33,266 bases of DNA from Hydnum rufescens UP504 (taxonomy: Eukaryota; Basidiomycota; Agaricomycetes; Cantharellales; Hydnaceae). The notes under the pieces are model-generated. The model was not told where the DNA came from. It made no database searches and was given only the letters and a program-made list of their open reading frames with translations. The translations under genes were made by a program, and so were the position numbers. The DNA is taken from NCBI GenBank assembly GCA_014904985.1, contig MU128994.1, forward strand, positions 150,254-183,519, read 5' to 3'. The stretch's first letter is position 1, and each line of letters opens with the position of its first letter. Of the stretch, positions 19,646 through 28,310 are shown piece by piece.

Positions 19646-20915
19646 AATGGCAGTGTCACCCTGACAAAAGGTTTTCATGCTGTGGAGAAGATCCTTGCTG
19701 TCCATCAGCATCTGAATGCTGCTCAAGATCTCATTGAGGTCCTCCAGAAATAACTTATGTCAGTGCCTCTCTCAGACAGCATTGCAAGCCAGAATGAAGT
19801 TGTGGAGATCATGACTTTGATTGCTGAACAAGAGAAGATTGTCTCATGTCTATCAAAGCAAGATAATGACTTGATGGCTGTCCTTCAACTTGGTGATCCA
19901 ATATCATACAAGAAGCTTGAGAATATGAGGGGCCATGCTTGGTTTGAACACCAGCTTAATATGCAGGCTCTTAAAGCCTGTATTATTGTGAAAGTGTGTG
20001 AGAAGAACTCTTTGAGACTTGTAATCTCACAGGAGCTTTCAGGAGTAAGGCAGTAGATACATCATCTCCTTTCAAGTGAAGGCTTTCTGAAACTCATGAG
20101 CAACTTCACTTCATACTCCTAGACCATAACACTATGGAGCATACAATGAAAGCATTGAAGAGATGCTATTGCTCCATCAAGAGTCTTGTTGCAGACTATA
20201 ACAAACAGCAACTTAATATGATGAAGCTTCATGGTCAGGGTGGGATCTCAAAGAATGCAATAATACCTCCACCTATTGATATGAAGGGTCTTTTTGGCCT
20301 TGATGTCAACAATGATATCTGGCAGGATATTGGACTTGCCAATGATGAGTTTGATGAAACTGTTCCCCCTTGGCTTGGGGATGAGGATGTCTGAAATGGC
20401 ATCCAGCTCATGCAAGAGGTGGTAAATTGTTGTGATGAGCTTTATCTATGTGACTGAGAAAGCTACTCACTGCAGCAATGGTTTGAAGACAAATCTGCTG
20501 CATTGATCACAGCTTCAAATGCATGTCAAGGTGTGTTTGTAAGGTTTTCCTCCCAGCTTTCTGAGGCCCTAATTGTGTATAAATTATTCCAGATGATGAT
20601 CTTAAGTTCTTCCTTCAAGAACACATTCAAACCCTGTGTGATTTGGGGAAGAGGTGGGGTCAGGCTATTGATGCTTTGAATGTGGCTCTGCCTGGCAAGT
20701 TGAGGGGTTCTCAAAGGCACACAAATTCACAATCAGGTGGTGTCTCCCTGGTTTTTGAAGTGGACAGCTCCGATGATGAGGAGGATTTTGAACTTGAACC
20801 TCCACTTGTGCTTGCTGATAGTGCAATCCTTGCTGCTGCTGACTATACCCATCAGCAGGGACTCTCAAGTGATGAAGGTAGTCAGTCTAATGGCACTGAC
20901 AGTGAGGATGAGTGA
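19646..20915 (+). pseudogene. KDZ-type (Kyakuja-Dileera-Zisupton) transposase, C-terminal part
   Basis: The pieces read KGFHAVEKILAVHQHLNAAQ, EHQLNMQALKACIIVKVCEKNS, MKALKRCYCSIKSLVADYNK, IIPPPIDMKGLFGLDVNNDIW, DIGLANDEFDETVPPWLGDEDV, NGIQLMQEVVNCCDEL, SYSLQQWFED and a Ser/Asp/Glu-rich end with SDEGSQSNGTDSEDE. This is the coiled C-terminal region that follows the RNase H-like core in fungal KDZ transposases ('LN..ALK..I', 'RR..SI..LV..YN', 'DIW.D', 'PPWL...VR.GI...L', 'QEWF'). Stops: TAA 19751, TAG 20054, TGA 20392 (at the usual VR position) and one near 20455. The catalytic core and CxC zinc domains are absent upstream, where gypsy sequence begins. Assignment is by remembered family pattern, not by search. 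Confidence 0.75.
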
Positions 20916-21039
20916 TTCCTTGACTCTAGATATCTTTTTACTATGTGTACTATATCAATATCTAGTTTGTCCATCCCTATATTGAACTCTAAGAAGTAAG
21001 GGGACTCTACTCTTAGAGACTTGAGCCATATGCACAGGG

Positions 21040-21190
21040 GCCCCTTCAGAGTAGGGTCTGAGGCCATTTCTAGGCCTTAAACATGGCTGTGGGGCCCCTG
21101 GGGCCCCTACATCAAGAGTGGGGGCCCCCCAGCATATGGGCATGGATGATAATCATACATGAGGGGTCCCTAGGGGCCCCCATGGAGATG
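21040..21190. repeat. GGGGCCCC-rich cluster
   Basis: Several self-complementary G/C blocks: AGGGGCCCCTTCAGAG (21037), GGGGCCCCTGGGGCCCCTA (21091-21110), GGGGGCCCCCC (21121) and CCCTAGGGGCCCCC (21168-21181). A similar pair at 12490-12512 sits at the same place relative to the shared terminal repeat. Another cluster is at 25036-25115. Confidence 0.75.
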
Positions 21191-21268
21191 TATCTTATTA
21201 GACTAGATAAATGCAAGGCTAATGATATCTAATTAGACATGGATAATTGGCTGACCAGCCTGAGAGAC
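21190..21268 (-). repeat. shared terminal repeat, copy 2
   Basis: On the minus strand CTGGTCAGCCAATTATCC is followed by TCTAATTAGATATC, AAATGC and a TCTAATAAGATA block, then by GGGGCCCC-rich sequence. This parallels 12593-12486. A minus-strand frame (21486-21229) runs into it, as RT does at 12593. Confidence 0.6.
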
Positions 21269-21680
21269 CTTGGAGGTGTGTCTCCATCAATGATTTCGGT
21301 TTCAGGTAGAGGAGTAAGTGGACAGGGTGTGCAGCTGGCACCTGCAATAGGATGAATAGTTCTGTTGTCATTGTCCCCATTTTTATCAGCCACAGACAGA
21401 AAGGGTGAGGGGGATATGAAAGAAAATAATGTCCAGCAACCACACCTGCTAAACAGAAAGCAACAACACCAAGTGTAGCCCAACATCTAGCTTGAGGTGT
21501 TTGCCTAACATGAGGTGGGTGAAGCAGGTGATGGATCCAAATTCCAAACCATGCTGATGTCACTTTCTTCCACAAGCCATGTTTATGACCCCCCTGCTGA
21601 GGATGCTGTGGTGCCCTCTGGAGTGTTGCATCATCCCCATGAGGGTCAAGAACTAGGTTCTGGCAGTGGAACCCCTTCAA
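21229..21680 (-). pseudogene. minus-strand fragment with one hydrophobic segment, cut by the shared repeat
   Basis: One frame holds ATLGVVAFCLAGVVAGHYFL, a likely membrane helix; a neighbouring frame continues with SVADKNGDNDNRTIHPIAGA and EIIDGDTPPRSL. Together they suggest a frameshifted small membrane protein, reminiscent in layout (one helix, then a Pro-containing polar tail) of the ORF at 18965-19342 on the other strand. Family unknown, and chance is possible. Confidence 0.3.
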
Positions 21681-21865
21681 TGGTTCAAGATCCCCCTGCT
21701 AAGGATGCCATGATGCACTCTGGAGTGTCATGTTGTCCTCACAAGGATCCAGAACTTGTTGGTTTGACCCTTCCAACTCTCCTCCTTACCTGGGAGTTAT
21801 CTGAAGCTTCTGTTGAGCATATGTTGTCAGTTTTCATTGTGATTAGCTTGTCTTATGTACCTTGA
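21515..21865 (+). CDS. short ORF with an internal duplication (hypothetical)
   Basis: 116 codons. Residues about 25-50 and 57-80 are duplicated: YDPPAEDAVVPSGVLHHPHEG against QDPPAKDAMMHSGVSCCPHKD. The DNA is duplicated likewise (about 21585-21650 and 21687-21755). It may be the degraded N-terminal region of gene C downstream; no family is recognised. Confidence 0.3.
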   Translation: MGEAGDGSKFQTMLMSLSSTSHVYDPPAEDAVVPSGVLHHPHEGQELGSGSGTPSMVQDPPAKDAMMHSGVSCCPHKDPELVGLTLPTLLLTWELSEASVEHMLSVFIVISLSYVP

Positions 21866-22028
21866 CCATAGATTTCACAGAACCCTTCACATGGTCAAGC
21901 TCAGGACAGCTGTCAAATACTGTCTACCATCCATTGGAGGAATATCCTGACCTTTGCACTCTCACTGTCACCTCAGGGGAGATATCAGCCCACATCAGTA
22001 TGTTTCTGTCTCACTAGTTGCTAATCTA

Positions 22029-23314
22029 TACTTAGTCTCTAATTTATCATGGCTGTATTTTTGTCACCAACCTTGGAGCTTGATGTACACCAACAGTCAC
22101 TGGTTGTTCCAGTATATCAATCAGCTGCCAAATGCTTGGTTGGAGACTTATCCTTCTTTTGCCTTCTATGAAGGTGGTATGAACATCAATGGACCCTGGT
22201 CTGCTGATGCCCTCTCCCAACAATATGCTCTCTGTGGCCCCTCTCAACTTAGTCACCCATCTGACTTTACATGATTTTCTCAAAGATGGAATAAACATCT
22301 CCCTTACCTACCTTATGTTTATTGCCACCTGAGTGATCCAACACCCCTCAACCCTGTGACCTAGATCCTATCACTAATTGCTTTTACCTGAAGAAACACT
22401 ATGTGGATGCTTTGGCTGCCTTTGTTGGATCCATGAGCACCACTGCCCAGAGGTGGTATTCCCATATACAGAGAAATGGATTCCATGTCCCTGTTCCTCT
22501 CCCATCATGTGAATATCCTGGTGCCAACTTCTGACACCATTTTGAGCACCATAATACCAAAGTGCCAATCATGGCAGATATGGGGATATTCCTTCAGCAT
22601 GGTTACTTGTGTTGAGGGTATGTGCAATGGTTGATGCTCAGGTTTGTTGCCTGCCTCTTGCAAGAACTCAAGATGCCTTGTCCCCATTTTGGCATCAATG
22701 ACAAACTCATTGGTGCTGTTTTCCACATGGAGGATTTGGAGGACTCCCGTGTCTCTGGAGTCATCAGAGGATTGGAGTGAGATGGGGTACCTGTGTTTGC
22801 AGTGACCATTTTGGAACTGTGGTCGGAGATGGTTTGGGACAGGATACCATGTTTGAAGACACCTTGGCAAAATACAGCCAATGTCTCACCAGGACTGGAG
22901 CATGACTTCCTTCTTATATCAGTGGAGTATGCAGTCCCCTTTGATCATCCATTTCCTTGGTTCTTGGCCCCTGCATATGGCTATCCAGGGTTCTACTACC
23001 AATACAGGGACAAGAAATATTGTGAAGAGCAGGCCTTTCTCAAAGCATTGGTAGCAGTAGACCCCCAACAAGAGTCCATGCTGCTATTGACAAAGTCATA
23101 TGAAGTGGTGGCAGGGTTCTTGGGCCTGGGACCCTTTTTCTGTGCTTGAAATCCTCCCATCTCTGTCTTCCTGCTTATGAATCCTGATGTGCCTGGTGTG
23201 CTGGAATCAGCTCAGATTAACCCTCCTTTGGACCCATTACTCACCACATCCACTCTTGGTGAGCTTATGGCCTATCATCTTTATTCAGCTCCACCCCAGA
23301 TGGTTTTGGATAAT
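22029..23314 (+). pseudogene. gene C, N-terminal part: third copy of domain 1
   Basis: Domain 1 is the same as in genes A and B: PWSLMYTNSHWLFQ (frame 22029-22274), then after a frame change VPIMADMGIFLQHGYLC, FGINDKLIGAVFHMEDL, DGVPVFAV, PWFLAPAYGYPGF and FLGLGPFF. The frame then runs through TGA 23147 to a splice donor at 23315. Stops at 22532, 22613, 22778 and 23147 are all TGA. Those at 22613 and 22778 fall in the same alignment columns as TGA 1896 and 2055 of gene A (before GY and before G.PVF). Unlike A and B, this copy has no basic linker or domain 2; it leads directly into a Ulp1 peptidase. Confidence 0.72.
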
Positions 23315-23372
23315 GTGAGTGACTTTTGAGCTTTTCTGTACATTTGAATCTAATACCTTTCTCCTGGCTTAG
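23315..23372 (+). other. intron in gene C
   Basis: 58 nt, donor GTGAGT at 23315, branch-like TCTAATA, acceptor CTTAG ending 23372. Phase 0: the codon before ends at 23314 and the peptidase frame starts at 23373. Joining removes an in-frame stop and unites domain 1 with the peptidase. Confidence 0.8.
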
Positions 23373-24305
23373 GTCCAGAGCATGGCTTGTAGAAAGTATG
23401 GGCAGAGGCCACAGCCTCCACACCTCCCTTCTGAAGGAGGTTTCATCATGTTTCAAGATGGCACTCTGATCAATGATGATGCAATCAACTTGTATATCGA
23501 TGTCCTGAAGATGTTTGCACACCCTACCATCCATGTCTTCAACACCTTTTTCTTTTCATGCTTACTTGATGGTTTCAACAAAGTGGCAACATGGCACAAG
23601 GATGTTTGTCATCCTGTGTTTACACACATGGAGCAAATTATCATACCAATCCATCTCAAATCCCAGAGTCACTGGGCAACCACTTCTATTGACTTTAAGA
23701 GACATATTGTCACATACATGGACTCAATATTTCTGCCTGCCACCTTTTAATTTGTTATGGAGATCATGTGGAAATACTTAGCAGACCTCACTGCACTCAA
23801 GATGTGTTCATTTGACCTTGAGGCATGGACTTTCATTGGGTCTAAGGATACTGTTCATCAGATCTTCCATTGTTGGTTCTTTTCTGACTATGATTCCCTA
23901 GTCTCCACAGCAGACAGGAACTGTGGATTGTGGTGTTTTTTAATTGCAAACATCCACAACTGTGCTGGGATTCAGCCTTGGAAGGTTCTTCACCCAACTG
24001 AGGTGCCTTTGGTGAGGCTTCAGTTTATGGTCAATGTGGTTTGGGGAGTTATCGATTATCCCTGGGGATATGACCATGCATTACAGCCAATTTTCCCATT
24101 GCACAGCCCTCCAGCCCTCATCCCCCCTGATGAGCCTGATTACACCCATGCCCCCGTCCCACTCCCCCCTGTCCCATCCCCAAGATTGTGCCTGCTCCCA
24201 TGCCTGCTGTTGCCACTGTTACCCCTTCCAGATGTAATGAACAACCATCCCCCCAACAGCATTCATGGGGTGATACCAGCCTGGTCAGTCACATGGGGGA
24301 CCTAA
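23373..24305 (+). pseudogene. Ulp1-like (C48) cysteine peptidase domain of gene C
   Basis: Ulp1/SENP peptidases cleave SUMO or related conjugates. The fold markers are in order: TLINDDAINLYIDVL (substrate-side helix), FNTFFFSCLL, IIIPIHLKSQSHWATTSIDF with the likely catalytic His (HW, about 23670), IVTYMDS with the likely Asp (about 23720), and STADRNCGLWCFL with the likely Cys (about 23930). The Gln that usually precedes Cys by six residues reads Ser here, so the oxyanion residue appears lost or displaced. TAA 23748 interrupts the frame. A Pro-rich tail follows the domain, and the frame ends inside an inverted repeat at 24288. Ulp1-like peptidases accompany several large eukaryotic DNA transposons, including Zisupton-type elements. 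Confidence 0.8.
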
Positions 24306-24364
24306 TTTAGGTACCATTTTCAGGGCAGAAAATGGTACCTAATAGGTCCCCCAGACAGTATGAC
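24288..24364. repeat. inverted repeat with GGTACC arms
   Basis: GGTCAGTCACATGGGGGACC... pairs with ...GGTCCCCCAGACAGTATGACC; the inner arms carry AGGTACCATTTTC and GAAAATGGTACCT around a six-base loop. It follows CCAGCCTGG at the end of the Ulp1 frame. A related hairpin with CAAAT/TTTTTG arms lies at 25003-25036 in the same orientation. It could be a MITE-like element, an element end or an RNA terminator hairpin. Confidence 0.75.
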
Positions 24365-25277
24365 CAAAATATGGCCATTCCAATTCATTTCAGCCAATCC
24401 ATGGCTGTGCTAGATTATATATTTATTATTATTATTACTACTATTATTATATACATTATGCTATATACATATTATCCCCCCCCTGGGGTCTGCCACCACA
24501 GGGGGGTATGGTTCCTGCAGGTCACACACCTCCATATACCCACCACACCAGGGTGGGGTTCATATGCCCCAGTTGGGGCCAGGTCCATTTGGGTGCTCCC
24601 TCAAGGGAGCAGTTTTCACTCATGGGGGCTTGTTCACAGTTTTTGTTTGTGGCGTTGTGGAAGGAATAACTGTCTAGTATCTGAAAACGCAAGTTTGAAA
24701 GTGCTCTGACCTTAGACCTCGATCAATGATCTGTTGAAGTGTTTAGGACAACCTTATCTTGCTGCAGTCCAAAGATATCAAGGAAACTTGGTTGGGATAA
24801 CTCCATTCGATGAACAAAATAAAAAGTTTTCTACATGTCAAAAAATATGCTTATGTAAACAAGATTTGTAATCAAAAACTCGGACTCAAAAGTATGACAA
24901 AGCTATTTGTATGACTAAGCAAAAGATATGACTCAGCCTGATTTAGTCATCCAAACATCCCACAACTGCCACCTTGGACCACTGTATATCAGGACCTTCT
25001 TAGGTACCAAATCCCAGGCACTTTTTGGTACCTAGGGAGGCCCTCCTGACATGGGGCCCAATTGGGCCAAATACCCCATATCAGCCAGACCAAGTTGGGC
25101 CCCAATGGGGCCCCAGTCTCTGAACTTCATGCCTGCAACATGCACCAACCTATACATATACTTATGGCAAGGGTAGACTTATAGCATTAAGAAGTTACTA
25201 TAGGCAATCTAGCGAGAAACATGAGACTAAGTTAAAGGTGCATAAGGGCATCAACCCGAGAGGAGCATGACACTAAG
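24365..25277. other. non-coding stretch with simple and GC-palindromic repeats
   Basis: Contains a TTA microsatellite (about 24418-24455), a CCCCCCC...GGGGGG pairing near 24475-24507, AT-rich sequence to about 24960, the hairpin at 25003-25036, and GGGGCCCAATTGGGCC / GGGCCCCAATGGGGCCCC at 25056-25117. No gene is seen. CpG becomes more frequent to the right of about 24.7 kb. Confidence 0.6.
25003..25036. repeat. hairpin related to the one at 24313-24342
   Basis: AGGTACCAAAT-CCCAGGCA-CTTTTTGGTACCT is a stem of about 11 bp. Sequence and orientation match AGGTACCATTTTC...GAAAATGGTACCT at about 24310-24341, so the two may be the two ends or two copies of one small element, about 700 bp apart. Confidence 0.65.
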
Positions 25278-27815
25278 TCAACACTGTTGAAATGATGTAG
25301 ATAATCCAAGGCTGTCAAGTCCCCAGGTAACATCCATAGAATTATGTGCAACCCCATTCTCATAGTTGAGACCATCCAACATGGTACTGGGACCTCCAAA
25401 ATCATGCATGCCAATCTCCACATGTCCTTGTTGGTGCCCCATTGAAAACCCAAATAGGTCATCAGGTTGTGCAGTTCCAGGATAATCACCATGTTGTAGG
25501 GTAGAAGTCTGATGGAGTGGAATCATGTCAGCATTGCGGTCCATGGTTCCATTCATGGATCCAGGATATGCATTGAAGGTATTATCAAACGAGGCGGGAT
25601 CGAAATATGACAAGTCCACTCCTCTCCAGTCTGTCCTTGGGAGGTCAATCAGTGGAGGTGGAGGGGCTGAGGTGACACCAGAGACAGAGGGAGAGGCTTG
25701 TGAGTTGGAAAAATGAGGCCGGGGCTTTGGTTGTGGTTGCAGTTCATTTCCAAGATGTACCTCGGAGGGCCCAGAGGGGTCACTCTCTACAGCATTGTCA
25801 CTTTCGCTGTTGATATAGGCACTAGAGAGCAGTGTCAACTTCTGCTTTCCTTTGGCCCTCTTGGTCCCCTTCCTTAGATCTGATGACAACTCTCGTATCT
25901 TCTTTGTCACCCCACCATCAACGAGACTATCACCGGCATTCCTTTGCTTAGCACCACCACCTGAGCTCCCTCCAGCGACCTTCTTGGAGGCAGCATCCCT
26001 AGCCCCCTTCAGCGATAGTATCATGTCCCCATTGTGATCAACAATCAACTGGGATATCCGATGCATCCCCCTCTGGCCAATCATCGAGGCTGCTGAGTGT
26101 AACCTTCCTCTCAGGATTGGTATCCTGAAGTGCGAAGTATAAGGCCTTCCAATGTGATGTTCCATAGTGATCACTATACTCAGAACCAAAGTTTGGAAAC
26201 TGGGCATTGGGCAAAAAATTCCTGAGTATGAGCTTGTGCTCGATTAGAATCTTCGCCAAGTTCGTCCATGGGAAGACCAAAAATTCCACATATGGCCTGA
26301 ATAGGGCAGCAAGCATGCCCTTGACGGCTGTCTGGGTCTTGTAGACATTGCTGAGATCAAATGCTCTCTTCTTCTGGGACTCCTCAGTGTAAACTCGCGC
26401 AATGCCTCGTGCTGAGAACGTTTCGAAAGAATGAAACGATATATATCAGAAATCTCGGCAGCCATCGAGAATTTGGCGTTAAACCATTCGGACATCTCGA
26501 TAGATCCCAGGCGGCATTCATTTTGCGCATGAGCAGCAGGGGATGCAGCGTTACCGCTAACCATAATAAACATCGCATGCACATCCATGGTCGCAAGCCA
26601 TTGCATATCATGTGTCCATTTTTCCTTCTGAGCAGACATAATCCAAGTGATATCCCCTCCTGACTGCGCAATCTGTTTTGCAGCAGCAGCCTTCACACCA
26701 TCATGTTCCATGATGAGCCTTGTGGCTTCTGCTGCCCAAGTATCAGAGTCCTTGCCTCCAAAAGACTCGATGAGCTTAAGGTATGCCGGCCGAACCACAT
26801 TACTTGTGTATTCAGAGGCAGAGACTGCGTATAAGATTGTCAGCACAAGAACGGCCATGTAAATGTGGGTAGGCATACCTGAAGAATCGAGGTTTGGATT
26901 TGACTGGCGATATGAAGACTGGAAGGCATTCCACGCATTTCCATTTTGCTGGAATTTCGACGGGGCTGCCGCCAAGGCAATGCACCTAACGGATTCAGGA
27001 CTTCGTTTCCACTCTTTTGCCTTTGCATCCAAGTCTGCAAGGAACTCGATACATCGGTTTTGAGCCCAGGCTACCTGTTCGGCACTGAACCGCCCACCAA
27101 GGTGCATGCCCTCATTATCATCAACATGATCTGGATCCATGTTACGAGTATTGTCGAGAGCAGTCTGAGTGGTCAAACGTGGCGATGAGAACAAGGGCAG
27201 AGGGGGCGACTGAGGAAGCAAAACAGGAGGGGAAGGTGATGTACGAGAGGACGAGGGTGGAGGTGAAAAGCCATGCGCTTGTGTGCTCTGGGACTCGGCC
27301 TGACACTGGAGGGACAGAGACATACTCGACTGATGAGGAGTACCTTGCTGCCCCACAGATACATGTGAGTTCGGATTCGAAGGACAAGTCGACTGCGAAT
27401 CGATTTCGACGACAAGACGCGACGGTCGCCGAGTTGCATCATCATCAGCTCCATCACGAGATTGGGTATCACTCCCGGCACCCTGAGAGACACTGGATTC
27501 CCCCTGAGGCACCTGCGGCCCAGCTCCAATCCTGGCGTGAGACTTGGGATCTTTCAATGTAGTAGGCGGGTCTGCATCTTCTTCGTCGGACTTGGAAGAG
27601 GTCTCAGGGGGATCAATAGAGCGTGTTTTTTGAGGGACTCTAGACTTGGGGCCGATCTTGGGTGGAGCTTTGGTGTGAGATTTAGAAGCCAAGGCCTTGG
27701 TACTTCTGGTATTAGAATGATGAGAGCGAAGGGTGGAGAGCTTCAGGGAGACTTCAGGTTCTGGTGACTGGGTAATGAGCGTAGGGTTCGAGCGAGTCCG
27801 CCAGCCATTCATCAT
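25278..27815 (-). CDS. G2 copy 2: second gene of the inverted cassette, best preserved
   Basis: Function unknown. ATG at 27815 (MMNGW) opens a Ser/Pro-rich N-terminus (about 220 residues) and then the core shared with G2 copy 1: KAKEWKRSPESV, GNAWNAFQSSYRQ, VVRPAYLKLIESFGG, SDTWAAEATRLI, KWTHDMQWLATMDVHAMFIM. A 54-nt intron (26878-26825) fits. Near 26400-26430 the frame must shift to read ARVYTEESQKKRAFDLSNVY and RPYVEFLVFPWTNLAKIL. A second shift at a C5/G5 run (26067-26071) leads to RISQLIVDHNGDM and a basic KKVAGG...KGTKRAKGKQK region, likely a nuclear signal, then a Pro/Ser-rich and Asp/Gly/Met-rich tail. No in-frame nonsense codon is seen, in contrast to copy 1. The shifts could be sequencing errors, real lesions or tiny introns. 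It lies downstream of gene B on the same strand. Confidence 0.7.
26825..26878 (-). other. intron in G2 copy 2
   Basis: 54 nt, donor GTATGC, branch-like GCTGAC, acceptor CGCAG. It is a multiple of three and open, so it can be read through, but the peptide it would add (a hydrophobic stretch, MAVLVLTILYAV) has no counterpart in copy 1, and removing it restores the alignment DSSVSASEYTSNVVRPAY against copy 1 HHKYVEKVIQPAY. Confidence 0.75.
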
Positions 27816-28310
27816 GATTAAGCAGTAGCTGCGAGTATGAACAGCAACTGTAATAAATTGTGAGGGAGCTTAAAAGCCTGAATCACAGCTACGCAAAGAT
27901 ATTGTGACTTGGGGGAGAAGTCCTACAGGCTGAATACAAGTACGCAAGGTAGATGTACAGTCGCCAGTCGAACAAAAGCTGCCAGTTATGGAGACGAGAG
28001 AGTGAGATGAGAGAGCAGGAGACAAGAGAATGGCGAGACGAGAGAACGAGACAAGAGAACGAGACGATAATCACTTTACTGGGCCCACAAATACGCACAG
28101 TAACGGATCAAGCACATAGCCTAAAAAGCACTCCAATGCAAGGCTGAGTACTTCTTCAACTATGCGGGCGGTGTAAGTGTTCGACGACTCGACACTGGCA
28201 GATGCTGAATAGCATTGCAACTGTATAGGAATAAACTTTACACCATATATGGTATTAACTTTACTTTATTATGAATACACAAAGGAAAAGAATGTGGAGA
28301 AGGACGAAAA
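27816..28310 (-). promoter_or_regulatory. spacer between gene B and G2 copy 2, probable promoter
   Basis: About 500 bases. On the minus strand it is pyrimidine-rich, with a CTCGTTCTCTTGTCTCGTTC-type run opposite + 28000-28065. C/T-rich tracts shortly upstream of starts are usual in filamentous fungi. On the + strand the same tract is a GAGAC/GAGAA purine repeat. No other gene is seen. Confidence 0.45.
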
